NCBI RefSeq assembly: GCF_047324175.1 | Contig: NZ_CP178732.1 | Location: forward strand, 5,766,001-5,830,000 | Direction of reading: 5' to 3' | Length of the DNA stretch: 64,000 nt | DNA from: Acerihabitans sp015654925 | Lineage (GTDB): Bacteria > Pseudomonadota > Gammaproteobacteria > Enterobacterales > Enterobacteriaceae | Notes under the pieces: generated by a model | Told to the model about the DNA's origin: nothing | Databases searched by the model: none | Seen by the model: only the letters and a program-made list of their open reading frames with translations | Part shown: positions 48,478-57,990 of the stretch, piece by piece | Position numbering within the stretch: the first letter of the stretch is position 1 | How the letters are laid out: each line of letters starts with the position of its first letter | Position numbers and translations under genes: made by a program

Positions 48478-50562
48478 TTATGCATTGGTATAGCGCACCC
48501 GCTCCGGCATCCAGCGTTCAATCAGCCCCGCGGCCGCGTCAGGATAATGTTCATGAATATGGCGCGCCACCCGCTGCACCTCCGGAATCATCCCCTGATC
48601 GCGCAGCAAATCCGCTACCTTGAACTCCGCATTACCGGTCTGGCGCGTGCCCAGCAGCTCGCCCGGCCCGCGAATCTCCAAATCCTGCTGCGCAATCACA
48701 AACCCGTCATTGGTATCGCGCAGCACCTGCAACCGCCGCTGCGCGGTCTTGCTTAACGGCGATTTATACAATAGCACGCAGTGCGAAGCCACCGCCCCGC
48801 GGCCCACGCGCCCGCGCAGCTGATGCAACTGCGCCAGCCCCAGCCGCTCCGGGTTCTCGATAATCATCAGGCTGGCATTGGGCACATCCACGCCCACCTC
48901 AATCACCGTGGTCGCCACCAGCAACTGCACCTCGCCGGTCTTGAAAGCCTGCATAATCTGCTGTTTTTCCTGCGACTTCATCCGGCCGTGCACCAGCCCG
49001 ATGCGCAGATCCGGCAGCGCGCTCTCCAGCCCTTCCCAGGTAGCCTGCGCCGCCTGGGCCTCCAGCAAATCGGACTCGTCAATCAGCGTACAGACCCAAT
49101 AAGCCTGGCGCTGCTCTTGCAAACAGGCCTGCCGTACCCGCTGGATAACATCCGCCCGGCGGGTATCCGGGATGGCCACCGTGGTCACCGGCGTACGGCC
49201 CGGGGGCAATTCATCGATAACCGATGTATCCAGATCGGCATAAGCGGTCATGGCCAGGGTGCGCGGGATCGGCGTGGCGGTCATAATCAGCTGGTGAGGA
49301 TGAAAGCCCTGCGCCAGGCCTTTCTCCCACAATGCCAGACGCTGATGCACGCCAAACCGGTGCTGTTCATCGATAATCACCAGCGCCAGCCCCGCAAACA
49401 GCACGTGTTCTTGAAAAATCGCATGGGTGCCGACCACCATCCCCACGTTGCCCGCCGCAATCGCTTCCTGCTGGGCGATGCGCGCCTTGCCCTTTTGCTT
49501 ACCGGCCAGCCAGCCCACTTCAATGCCCAGCGGCTCGAACCAGTGGCGAAACGTCTGCGCATGCTGCTCGGCCAGCAGTTCGGTGGGGGCCATCAAGGCC
49601 ACCTGCTTACCCTGGGCGATGGCCCGCAGCGCCGCCAGCGCCGCCACCAGCGTTTTGCCCGATCCGACGTCGCCCTGCACCAAACGCATCATCGGTACCG
49701 GCTGTGCCAAATCCCGTTCGATTTCGTCCGTTACCCGCCGCTGCGCGCCGGTGGGCGCAAAGGGCAGCAACGCCAAAAACCGCTGCGTAAGACTATGATC
49801 GGCGGTCAGCGCCAGCGCCAGATCTTTACGCACACCGGCCCGTACCGCCAGCATACTGAGGTTATGAGCCAGCAGTTCTTCCAGAATCAGCCGGCGCTGC
49901 GCCGGATGTTTACCCAATTCCAGATCGGCCAGGGAAATATCCGGCGGCGGCCGATGCAGGGTGCGCAGGGCATCGGGCAGCGCGATCAGGCCGCGGGCCA
50001 GCTCCGGCGGCAGCAGTTCGCTGATGGGGCAGTTATCGAGCAGCTTCAGCGCCTGATCGGTCAGGTTGCGCAAGGTCGCCTGGCGCACGCCTTCCGTGGT
50101 GGGGTAGACCGGCGTCAGCGAGGCCGCCAGCTCAACGTCCGTTTGTTCGCCCAGCACGTGATACTCGGGATGGATGATTTCGGCGCCCAATTGGCCGCGG
50201 CGGATCTCGCCATAGGCCGTAACCCTGCGTCCGGGGGCGAGGCTATTTTTCATGGCGGCGTTGAAGTTAAAAAAGCGCAGGGTGATTATGCCGCTGTCAT
50301 CGCGCATCCGGCAGGTCAACATGCGCCGCCGGCCGAAGCCGATATCGCAGCTCATGATTTCCCCCTGCACGGTGACAAACATGCCGGGCAATACATCATT
50401 AATGGCGTACAACCGGGTACGGTCTTCGTAGCGGGAGGGCAGGTGCAGCAGCAGGTCCTGCAGATTTTCCAGGCCAAGGCGGGCCAGCCGGGCCGATTGA
50501 GCGGGACCAACCCCGGAAAGCGAGCTCAGCGGTATGGTGTTCAGCAGACGGCCTTCCATCAT
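48478..50562 (-). CDS. recG: ATP-dependent DNA helicase RecG
   Basis: 694 aa (E. coli 693). The wedge OB-fold domain is near residues 60-150. SF2 helicase motifs are Walker A GDVGSGKT (297-304), IIDEQHRFGV, TATPIPRTLA, and QLRGRVGRG with the TRG hairpin. It remodels stalled forks and Holliday junctions. ATG 50562 has GGAG 7 nt upstream; the next codon is also ATG. In E. coli trmH lies between spoT and recG; here only 111 bp separate them. Confidence 0.97.
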   Translation of the reverse strand: MMEGRLLNTIPLSSLSGVGPAQSARLARLGLENLQDLLLHLPSRYEDRTRLYAINDVLPGMFVTVQGEIMSCDIGFGRRRMLTCRMRDDSGIITLRFFNFNAAMKNSLAPGRRVTAYGEIRRGQLGAEIIHPEYHVLGEQTDVELAASLTPVYPTTEGVRQATLRNLTDQALKLLDNCPISELLPPELARGLIALPDALRTLHRPPPDISLADLELGKHPAQRRLILEELLAHNLSMLAVRAGVRKDLALALTADHSLTQRFLALLPFAPTGAQRRVTDEIERDLAQPVPMMRLVQGDVGSGKTLVAALAALRAIAQGKQVALMAPTELLAEQHAQTFRHWFEPLGIEVGWLAGKQKGKARIAQQEAIAAGNVGMVVGTHAIFQEHVLFAGLALVIIDEQHRFGVHQRLALWEKGLAQGFHPHQLIMTATPIPRTLAMTAYADLDTSVIDELPPGRTPVTTVAIPDTRRADVIQRVRQACLQEQRQAYWVCTLIDESDLLEAQAAQATWEGLESALPDLRIGLVHGRMKSQEKQQIMQAFKTGEVQLLVATTVIEVGVDVPNASLMIIENPERLGLAQLHQLRGRVGRGAVASHCVLLYKSPLSKTAQRRLQVLRDTNDGFVIAQQDLEIRGPGELLGTRQTGNAEFKVADLLRDQGMIPEVQRVARHIHEHYPDAAAGLIERWMPERVRYTNA

Positions 50563-50673
50563 TTCAGCACTCCGTGGCGGATAAAGTGGCCCACTATGGC
50601 GAATCGGCGGTCATGACCTACCGGCTGACGACCGGTATTTTACCTCGGGGCACCACCCGTCGGGCTCCCGGCG

Positions 50674-52794
50674 TTAATTGCGGTTACGGGTGACGCGGAT
50701 GACATCCGGCATCACGCGGATTTTACGCATGATATTGGCCAGATGGACGCGATCGCGGGTGGTCAGGCGAATAAACGCGCTATAGACCCGCCCGTCTTTC
50801 TCTTCGGTGTTCAGGCTTTGGATGTTGGAGTCGGCAGCGTTGATGGCCGCGGTAAGATTGGCCAGTGCGCCCTGGTGGTTGAACATGTCCGCTTTGATCT
50901 CGGCGATAAACTCCTGCTCGGTATCCAGATCCCACTCCACAGCCATGAATTTTTCCGGTTCTTTCTGGTAGCCGCGGATGTTGCGACAAGATTCATGATG
51001 CACCACCAGCCCTTTGCCCGGGCTGACGTGGGCGATAATCGGATCGCCCGGAATCGGCCGGCAGCACTTGGCGAAGGTGATAAGCACCCCCTCCGCGCCT
51101 TTGATTGGCAGGGTTTTGGGGCCGGGACCGGGGCCAGGTTCCGGCGGGGTCATATTGGATTGATCCCCTTGCAGATTGCGGGCGATCACCACGCTCATGG
51201 CATTGCCCAGGCCGATTTCAGCCAACAGATCGTCCAGGCTGGCCAGTTTCATCCGTTCCAGCTCGCGCTGCATATTTTCCGGCGGCACTTCGGCCAATTT
51301 ACGGCTGCCGCCCAGCGCATGGTTCAGCAATCGCCGGCCCAGGTTCACCGAGTCGTCGCGCTTGAGGTTTTTCAGCATCTGGCGGATTTTGGCCCGCGCC
51401 TTGGAGCTGACGACAAAATTGAGCCAGGCGGCATTGGGCCGCGCGCCCGGGGCGGTAATGATTTCCACCGCCTGGCCGCTGGTCAGCGCCTGCGACAGCG
51501 GATAAGGCTGCCGGTCCACCCTGGCGCCGACGCAGGCATGGCCGATATCGGTATGCACCGCATAGGCGAAATCCACCGGGGTGGCGCCCGCCGGCAATTC
51601 GACGATGCGCCCTTCCGGGGTAAATACATAAATCTCATCGGGGAACAGATCGGATTTTACGCTTTCGATAAACTCAAACGAGCTGCCGGCGCTTTGCTGT
51701 AGTTCCAGCAGGCTTTGCATCCAGCGCTGGGCGCGGATCTGCGCCGTGGTGCCGGTTTCACCCTGCTCTTTATAAGCCCAGTGCGCCGCCACCCCCATCT
51801 CCGCCATTTGATCCATGTCCTCGGTGCGGATCTGCACTTCCACCGGCACGCCGTGCGGGCCGATCATCGAGGTATGTACGGACTGATAGCCATTGGCCTT
51901 GGGAATGGCGATATAATCCTTCACCCGGCCGGGGCGGGGTTTATACAGGCTGTGCATCTGCCCCAGCACCCGGTAACAGGTGTCCACTTCGCCAACGATC
52001 ACCCGAAAGGCGTAGATATCCATAATGGAATGGAAACGCTGCTCTTTCAGGTGCATTTTGCAATAAATGGAATAGAGATGTTTTTCCCGGCCGCTGACGC
52101 GACAGGGAATACCCGCTTCGGTAAGCCGTCCTTCGATTTCCGCCAGAATTTTCTGGATCATCTCTTTACGGTTGCCGCGCGCGGCTTTCACCACTTCTTT
52201 GATCACCCGGTAGCGATTGGGGTACAGCGCTTCAAAACCCAGTTCCTCAAGTTCGGTCTTAAGGTGATGGATACCCAGGCGGTGGGCCAGGGGGCTGTAG
52301 ATTTCCAAGGTTTCGCGGGCAATGCGCCGGCGCTTGTCCGGACGCAGCGAGCCGAGGGTGCGCATGTTGTGGGTGCGATCGGCCAGCTTGATCAGCACCA
52401 CGCGAATATCCTGCACCATCGCCATGATCATTTTGCGAAAATTTTCCGCCTGGGCTTCTTTCTTATCGCGGAATTTCAGCTTATCAAGCTTTGAAACGCC
52501 TTCCACCAGTTCGGCCACGCTTTTACCGAACAACTGTTCCATGTCTTGGTAAGTCGCCGGGGTATCCTCGATCACGTCATGCAGCAGCGCCGCCATCAGC
52601 GTTTCATAGTCGAGACGCATCTCGGCCAGAATACAGGCCACGGCTACGGGGTGGGTGATATAAGGCTCGCCGCTGGAGCGCGACTGTCCCTCGTGGGCAT
52701 CACGTGCGACAAGATATGCCTGCCGGAGGAGTTTTATCTGGTCCTCGGGCAGGTAACGTTGAATCAGTAGATTCAGACTTTCAAACAGATACAA
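50674..52794 (-). CDS. spoT: Bifunctional (p)ppGpp synthetase/hydrolase SpoT
   Basis: 706 aa (E. coli 702). The HD hydrolase domain (residues 1-200) is intact, with HPVAVACIL and ALLHDVIEDT. A synthetase domain (about 230-350) follows, then TGS (EIYVFTPEGRIVELPAGATP), a helical and Zn-finger-like region (CCRPIPGDPI), and a C-terminal ACT domain. It sets ppGpp levels in carbon, iron and fatty acid starvation. It lies 18 nt downstream of rpoZ. It is the main ppGpp hydrolase and should be essential if relA is present. Confidence 0.98.
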   Translation of the reverse strand: MYLFESLNLLIQRYLPEDQIKLLRQAYLVARDAHEGQSRSSGEPYITHPVAVACILAEMRLDYETLMAALLHDVIEDTPATYQDMEQLFGKSVAELVEGVSKLDKLKFRDKKEAQAENFRKMIMAMVQDIRVVLIKLADRTHNMRTLGSLRPDKRRRIARETLEIYSPLAHRLGIHHLKTELEELGFEALYPNRYRVIKEVVKAARGNRKEMIQKILAEIEGRLTEAGIPCRVSGREKHLYSIYCKMHLKEQRFHSIMDIYAFRVIVGEVDTCYRVLGQMHSLYKPRPGRVKDYIAIPKANGYQSVHTSMIGPHGVPVEVQIRTEDMDQMAEMGVAAHWAYKEQGETGTTAQIRAQRWMQSLLELQQSAGSSFEFIESVKSDLFPDEIYVFTPEGRIVELPAGATPVDFAYAVHTDIGHACVGARVDRQPYPLSQALTSGQAVEIITAPGARPNAAWLNFVVSSKARAKIRQMLKNLKRDDSVNLGRRLLNHALGGSRKLAEVPPENMQRELERMKLASLDDLLAEIGLGNAMSVVIARNLQGDQSNMTPPEPGPGPGPKTLPIKGAEGVLITFAKCCRPIPGDPIIAHVSPGKGLVVHHESCRNIRGYQKEPEKFMAVEWDLDTEQEFIAEIKADMFNHQGALANLTAAINAADSNIQSLNTEEKDGRVYSAFIRLTTRDRVHLANIMRKIRVMPDVIRVTRNRN

Positions 52795-52812
52795 GTGAGC
52801 CGGTGTCCGAGT

Positions 52813-53088
52813 TTAACGACGGCCTTCAGCAATCGCGGTTACCGCTTGGATCTCTGCGGCTTCCTGCTCCTGCTGTTCCTGGCGATCCCGTAAGTCGAGG
52901 ATCTGATTGGTGATCAGGCCTTCTTCTATTTCGCGCAGGGAGATAACGGTGACTTTATCGTTTTCTTCCGCAACCAGGGGATCTTTACCGCCGACTTGCA
53001 GTTGGCGAGCGCGACGGGCAGCGACCAGCACCAGGTCAAAACGGTTACCAATTTTTTCAACGGCGTCTTGTACAGTTACGCGTGCCAT
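52813..53088 (-). CDS. rpoZ: RNA polymerase omega subunit
   Basis: 91 aa, as in E. coli. MARVTVQDAVEKIGNRFDLVLVAARRARQ is the conserved core in two blocks. It helps fold beta-prime and forms part of ppGpp site 1. ATG 53088 matches the family start; 14 upstream in-frame codons are not conserved. It is between gmk and spoT. Confidence 0.98.
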   Translation of the reverse strand: MARVTVQDAVEKIGNRFDLVLVAARRARQLQVGGKDPLVAEENDKVTVISLREIEEGLITNQILDLRDRQEQQEQEAAEIQAVTAIAEGRR

Positions 53089-53143
53089 ATGTGAGCTACT
53101 CCGCAAAATGAGGAAATGACTGGGCATCATACTGAAAGTTGTT

Positions 53144-53767
53144 TCAGTCCGCCAACAGTTTGGTGATTAAAGCGTCATGCCGTAGTTTTTGACGGCCAAG
53201 ACGCAGGCGTTCGGCACGGATAATGGTTTTTAAATCCATTAATGCCGTATTGAATTCATCATTCACGATCAGGTAATCATACTCGGCATAGTGCGACATT
53301 TCAGCCACTGCCTGCGCCATGCGCCGGGCAATCACCTCTTCGCTGTCCTGGCCGCGCCCGCGCAGCCGGCGATCGAGCTCTTCCTTGGAAGGCGGCAGTA
53401 CGAATATGCTGCGCGCCTGGGGCATCATGGCGCGAATTTGCTGCGCACCCTGCCAGTCTATATCCAGGAAGACATCCACGCCGGTGGAAAGCACCTGTTC
53501 GATAGTCTCGCGGGACGTACCGTAGTAATTGCCGAAGACATTGGCATATTCCAAAAAGGCGCCTTCTTTGATCATGCGCTCGAATTCAGCTTTGGAAACA
53601 AAAAAATAGTGTTCCCCATGCTTTTCCCCAGGGCGGATTGGACGGGTGGTATGGGAAATGGAAACCTGGGTGTCGTAAAGCGGTTGTGTTTTAAGCAACG
53701 CCTGGATCAGGCTTGATTTTCCCGCCCCGCTGGGTGCTGAGACAATGTAGAGCGTACCATGAACCAT
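53144..53767 (-). CDS. gmk: Guanylate kinase
   Basis: 207 aa. Phosphorylates GMP to GDP. P-loop APSGAGKSS is at residues 11-19. The GMP-binding region SHTTRPIRPGEKHGEHYFFVS and the lid RLRGRGQDSEEVI are present. First gene of the gmk-rpoZ-spoT-recG run; an essential enzyme and a target of ppGpp in some bacteria. Confidence 0.98.
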   Translation of the reverse strand: MVHGTLYIVSAPSGAGKSSLIQALLKTQPLYDTQVSISHTTRPIRPGEKHGEHYFFVSKAEFERMIKEGAFLEYANVFGNYYGTSRETIEQVLSTGVDVFLDIDWQGAQQIRAMMPQARSIFVLPPSKEELDRRLRGRGQDSEEVIARRMAQAVAEMSHYAEYDYLIVNDEFNTALMDLKTIIRAERLRLGRQKLRHDALITKLLAD

Positions 53768-54334
53768 AGTGGGATTTTTTCGGCCGTAGTTGATGACGAG
53801 TAGTAGATGACTAATAAAAAGCTGATAAATCGACTCGTGAAGGCGACATCATAAGACATTATACACGGCATTGAACACCGATGCAGCTTCACTTATCACC
53901 TAAGAACAGCGATCCGCGCTCCGGGCGGTTTTTTGGCCGGATAAGGCTGGATATCCCGAACCGCATATTGGTAAATGGTTGATGGGGGGCGTTTATTTTC
54001 CACTATTTAATAAAAAAATTTAACTAATGCAATCCGTACTATTTAAACCGCCGGCCCGGCGATATAACTAAGGGGGTTTGTATAAGTTGATGCGTATATC
54101 AGCCTATACAAACCTGATTATTGAACAGCCACGCTTAATTTTTCCTTGGGCCGCCGTTGATATCTTTTCAACAAGCATTTACCCGGCATGGCATATCCGT
54201 TTAGGCACCCACAATAGTTTTCCTCATCAATAAATGAACCACTGCTGAAGAAGAATATATAATATTATTTATGTTTTTAGGTAAGGTCGTCACCTAACCC
54301 GCCGACATATTGGCTCTACCGGTTAAATTAATTA
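53768..54334. other. Gene-poor region between gmk and a MarR-type gene
   Basis: 567 bp. The first 200 bp must hold the gmk promoter. The rest is AT-rich with no convincing frame. E. coli has ligB divergent from gmk; no remnant of ligB is visible. Confidence 0.5.
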
Positions 54335-54766
54335 TTACCGCTGATTAGCTTCAAGGGTGCCGCATATCTCGCCGAATTTTTCCAATTGCGATTCTGACAG
54401 CGGCGCCAGTATACGCTCAAGGATTGCCCGATGGGTGCGCTGGGCGATTTCCAGCTTATCCCGTCCTTTTTCGGTGATATAAACATGTTTAACGCGGCGG
54501 TCGGTCGGGCTTTGCTGGCGCTGCAGCATCTCGTCTTTTTCCAGCGCATCCAAAACGGTGACGACCGTGCGCGAAGAGAACCCCATATAGTTTTTGATAT
54601 CGGTCGCACTGGTTTTGCCATGGGTTATCAGCTGCAGGATTTTCATTTTAGACAATGAAAGTCCTTCATTGACCAATTGACCATTCACTTCTTTTCTCAA
54701 ACGGTGGTAGATGCGTGATAAAGATTCCACGGTTACTGAGATATCAATTATCTTTTCCATGTTCAT
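54335..54766 (-). CDS. MarR-family transcriptional regulator
   Basis: 143 aa. Winged helix dimer fold: LSLSKMKILQLITH, then the HTH TSATDIKNYMGFSSRTVVTVLDALEKDEML (about residues 52-82) and wing PTDRRVKHVYITEKGR. Long N- and C-terminal helices would form the dimer interface. The ligand is not predictable; there are no cysteines, so thiol sensing is unlikely. An ATG at 54760 is an alternative start. No adjacent target gene exists: both flanks are long AT-rich gaps, so it is probably autoregulated and acts elsewhere. Confidence 0.88.
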   Translation of the reverse strand: MNMEKIIDISVTVESLSRIYHRLRKEVNGQLVNEGLSLSKMKILQLITHGKTSATDIKNYMGFSSRTVVTVLDALEKDEMLQRQQSPTDRRVKHVYITEKGRDKLEIAQRTHRAILERILAPLSESQLEKFGEICGTLEANQR

Positions 54767-55491
54767 TTCTCTCTGTGTATTTAAGGCGATTTAATCGCCG
54801 CGATGGCAGGTTAAAAAATTGTTATGCTCAATCAGGGGTTAATTTATCCCTTCGATTCTTGCTAGATGAAACACATATTCTTCATAATATTGACTATCGA
54901 CACTCTTTTTACCGCCGACAGAAATTAGCGCTCAATATTGGATGTGAATGAGTCATGGAATCATTAATCAGCTCTTCGGTAAGAAGGACTATATACAATA
55001 TTGATGACTTAATACCAGCGCAGTTTATATGAATATTTTCTATTTTGAAACATGACTAATAGAAAAATACGCATGTAATATTGAAATATCACCCCAGTGA
55101 TACTTTATTTTATCTTATTACTTTTTTATTAACTTAATAGCCTGCTATTATTACCTCGATCGCAAAGAAAATTAATTCTTAATTAACTGAAAAGTAAGGA
55201 TTATTTTTAATAATGATTAATTAACAACAATGAACTACTTACATCTTCCTATAGGAAACTAATAAAAATCTAAAAAAAATAATTTCAATAAAATACTCAC
55301 AAAAAAATGATAAAGCCATATTTTTTTCTATAAGATTTTTTTTAAATTGTTGATTTTTAAGATGTTATGTTTTTATTGTCGTGTTGTTTTTAGAGGCGTT
55401 TTTTAATTTTTTCATTTTAAATCATGGAGTTAAAACGTAAAAATGACGTTTCCCACCCGCGGTGGCGTTCACCTCTTTCCATGCGCCCCGT
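54767..55491. other. AT-rich, apparently gene-free region
   Basis: 725 bp with very low GC, especially 54990-55420 where runs of A and T dominate. No frame beyond about 78 codons and none recognisable. It contains the promoter of the MarR gene and possibly H-NS-type binding tracts, or the decayed remains of a lost divergent gene. Confidence 0.5.
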
Positions 55492-55986
55492 TTATTCTCG
55501 CGCCGCGCGTAAATATGTTATGAGTTGCCCTAATTGCCGGTGGGAAAACACGGCGATGCCATGAGCGCGCAATAATTGCGCCGTTACGCCATTGCCGTTT
55601 TTCACCTGGCCGTTAAATGCCCCTGAGTATATGGTCTGGCTGCCGCAAGATGGGCTGCCGTCGGTGAGTAGCGCAACGCGACATTGATGGCGCTGGGCCA
55701 TTTGCAACGTCAGATGGGCGCCGAGTAAATAGTCTTCGGTAACATCCCGCCCGGTGTTTTCAATTACCCTTGCCCCGTCGCAGACGATAGCGCTGCCTGA
55801 CGCGCCGACGGTAATTTCCGCCGGCGGGCGCGGCGTGCTAAAACCTGCCGCCAGTTCCGGACAGCAAAAGACTAAACGTCCCTCTTTACGCCACAGCTCC
55901 AGAACCTCATGGCGCAGCGTTTTACTTGATCCGTTATAACGGACATTAAAACCTGCCAGGCAGGCGCTGATTAAAATTTTATTCAT
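55492..55986 (-). CDS. DUF523/TudS-family protein
   Basis: 164 aa, single-domain DUF523. Conserved cysteines C9 (ISACLAG), C41/C42 (FCCPELAAG) and C114 (SPSCGSQ) fit the [4Fe-4S] ligands of TudS. TudS is an enzyme that desulfurises 2-thiouracil in related proteins. ATG 55986 begins the conserved MNKILISACL. It is monocistronic. The function in this organism is inferred only from the family; it could salvage thiolated nucleobases. Confidence 0.85.
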   Translation of the reverse strand: MNKILISACLAGFNVRYNGSSKTLRHEVLELWRKEGRLVFCCPELAAGFSTPRPPAEITVGASGSAIVCDGARVIENTGRDVTEDYLLGAHLTLQMAQRHQCRVALLTDGSPSCGSQTIYSGAFNGQVKNGNGVTAQLLRAHGIAVFSHRQLGQLITYLRAARE

Positions 55987-56154
55987 GTTGTTCGCCCAGA
56001 TGCAAAAGCGGATTCATGATAAACCGGCAAAAGATAAGCGCAACAATCATCTGGCCCAGCCGGGATAAATCTATTGTCGCATCGCGTATCGGCAGCGATG
56101 GCGGGTAGAGATCTATAATGAAAACTTATATATCGCTATGGGGGGAAACAATCG

Positions 56155-56580
56155 ATGTACAGCCACATCCAGATTGGCGCACGCGACCTGCCGCTATTGG
56201 TCGCGTTTTATGATCCGGTGCTCGCCGAACTGGGCCTGGTCAGGAAAACGGCGCCCGGCGACGCCGATCCCGCGGGGGTGATTTGGGCCAGGCCTGGCCA
56301 ACGATGGCCGCAGTTTGTGGTCAATTACCCTATTAACCACCTACCGGCGACCTGGGGCAACGGCTGCCAGGTCGGTTTTGCCGCGCCGTCGCAGGAAGCA
56401 GTGGCCTCCGCCTGGTCGGTCGCCCTGGCCCGCGGCGCCATCGATGAAGGCCAGCCCGGCATTCGCGATATTTACGCCAGCGATTATTACGGCGCTTATT
56501 GCCGCGACCCGGAGGGCAATAAGCTGTGCTTTGTGTTTGCCGACGGCGTGAGCGACCCGGGTCCTATTCCGCGATCGTAA
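56155..56580 (+). CDS. VOC (glyoxalase/dioxygenase superfamily) protein
   Basis: 141 aa, two beta-alpha-beta-beta-beta units. The first starts YSHIQIGARDLPLLVAFYDPVLAELGL. The second ends YYGAYCRDPEGNKLCFVF, with the terminal metal-site-like Glu in DPEGNKLCFV. This subfamily (lactoylglutathione-lyase-like) has no fixed substrate. It is convergent with allA; the two stop regions overlap by 17 bp. Confidence 0.85.
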   Translation: MYSHIQIGARDLPLLVAFYDPVLAELGLVRKTAPGDADPAGVIWARPGQRWPQFVVNYPINHLPATWGNGCQVGFAAPSQEAVASAWSVALARGAIDEGQPGIRDIYASDYYGAYCRDPEGNKLCFVFADGVSDPGPIPRS

Positions 56581-57037
56581 TCGCTTCGCCGAGCGCGACG
56601 AATTGCTCATCGGTTTGCGTCCCGTCGATAAAGGTCAGCACGACAAACCGGGCGGGTTGACCGCAGGCCGTGATGGGATAATGCCAGGTATCGGCATGGT
56701 AATTAATGCCCTGGTGCGCGGGCACCCGAAAAGCGCGCAGGGTAGCTATATCGGGGAGATCGTCGCCACCGTGTTTGGCCACCATCACCATATAGCTCTC
56801 GCAATGGCACGGAATAAAGGTCTGGGATGAAAACCGGTGCCGCTCCATTTCGGTGGCGACCAGGGGAAATTCAGCGGGCCCAATTTCCACTACGCTAAGC
56901 CGGGGTTTGGCGCCGTCGCGCCCGTTATGCAGTTCCTTCATCAGTTCCAGGCGCGGCTGGTCGTGGCCCAGGGATAACAGCTGGCCGAAGGGGGCAAAGG
57001 CTTCGGCCGTAATGGGCTCAAGGGCAATAGTCGCCAT
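56564..57037 (-). CDS. allA: Ureidoglycolate lyase AllA
   Basis: 157 aa, AllA/PF04115 cupin-type fold. It splits ureidoglycolate to glyoxylate and urea, a late step of purine-ring (allantoin) breakdown. Motifs: EAFAPFGQLLSLG at the N-terminus, SSQTFIPCHCESYMVMVA, and the metal/substrate region FRVPAHQGINYHADTWHYP. ATG 57037 overlaps the stop of the upstream allantoinase gene (TAATG), which argues for coupling. It is better supported than an ATG 12 codons upstream. Confidence 0.92.
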   Translation of the reverse strand: MATIALEPITAEAFAPFGQLLSLGHDQPRLELMKELHNGRDGAKPRLSVVEIGPAEFPLVATEMERHRFSSQTFIPCHCESYMVMVAKHGGDDLPDIATLRAFRVPAHQGINYHADTWHYPITACGQPARFVVLTFIDGTQTDEQFVALGEAITIAE

Positions 57038-57954
57038 TATTTTTGCTCCCGAAAAGGATGGTGTCGCAGCCAATGATCGGCTATTTCATTGCGCTTGCAG
57101 ATCCAGACGCCGGGTTTGGCGCGCGCATAATCAAGAAAGCGTATCAGGCCCGAGGCCCGGCCGGGATGCCCCAGCAGGCGCATATGCATGCCCACGTTCA
57201 TCATTTTGGGAGTCGTTTGTCCTTCCGCGTATAGCACGTCGAAGCTTTCGCGCAGGTAAACAAAAAAATCCTCGCCGGTGCCGAAGTTACCGGTGCCCCA
57301 CTTCAGGTCATTATTGGTCAGGGTGTAAGGGACCACCAATTGCGGGCGCCCGGCAAGCGTAACGTAGTAGGGCAGTTCATCGTTATAGCTGTCGCTGTCA
57401 TACACGAAGCCGCCTTCCTCCATCAATAAACGGCGGGTGTTGACGCTGGGTCCGTAACGGCAGTACCAGCCGAACGGCCGCTCCCCCATGGTTTTGCGCA
57501 GACTGTCGATGGCCAGCTGAATATGCCGCCGTTCTTCGTCCTCGGACAATTTGTAGTGCTCTATCCAGCGCCAGCCGTGGCAGCATATATCATGGCCGGC
57601 GCGTTTAATGGCCTCGGCGGCGGCGGGATTCCTTTCCAGCGCCAGGGCGCAGGCGAACACCGTCATGGGCAGTTGGCGCTCGGAAAAAATACGCATCAAC
57701 CGCCAGAATCCCACGCGGCTGCCGTATTCAAACATGGATTCCGCGGCCAAATCCCGCTCGCCCCGCGCTACCGACGACGCCGGCAGTTCCACCAGCCCGG
57801 CGTCGCTTTGGCCATCGCCGTCGCCGATACTGTATTCGGAGCCCTCTTCATAATTAAGGACAAAGTTCAGCGCGATACGCGCGCCGTCCGGCCAGCCCGC
57901 ATGGGGCGGATGTTCGCCATAACCGGCCATGTCGCGTTCCAGGGAAATCGCCAT
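57037..57954 (-). CDS. puuE: Cofactor-independent allantoinase PuuE (polysaccharide-deacetylase fold)
   Basis: 305 aa. NodB-like barrel of the PuuE type, which hydrolyses (S)-allantoin to allantoate without metal. Hallmarks: RIALNFVLNYEEGSEYSIGDGD near residue 26, ICCHGWRWIEHYKLSEDEE, and RPFGWYCRYGPSVNTR. These separate it from chitooligosaccharide deacetylases. The adjacent ureidoglycolate lyase supports an allantoin role. No allantoate amidohydrolase is seen in the window. Confidence 0.9.
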   Translation of the reverse strand: MAISLERDMAGYGEHPPHAGWPDGARIALNFVLNYEEGSEYSIGDGDGQSDAGLVELPASSVARGERDLAAESMFEYGSRVGFWRLMRIFSERQLPMTVFACALALERNPAAAEAIKRAGHDICCHGWRWIEHYKLSEDEERRHIQLAIDSLRKTMGERPFGWYCRYGPSVNTRRLLMEEGGFVYDSDSYNDELPYYVTLAGRPQLVVPYTLTNNDLKWGTGNFGTGEDFFVYLRESFDVLYAEGQTTPKMMNVGMHMRLLGHPGRASGLIRFLDYARAKPGVWICKRNEIADHWLRHHPFREQK

Positions 57955-57990
57955 CGAATATCTCCATTAGGGATTGCAGCAAAATAGCGC

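Noticed and set aside
48781..50616. 611-codon open frame on the plus strand opposite recG
   Set aside because: It is exactly antisense to the well-conserved recG and has a low-complexity His/Arg/Gln-rich translation typical of the complement of a GC-rich gene. No ribosome site or family resemblance.
50743..52494. Long plus-strand frames (319 and 259 codons) opposite spoT
   Set aside because: Antisense to an intact, full-length essential gene, with no independent evidence of coding.
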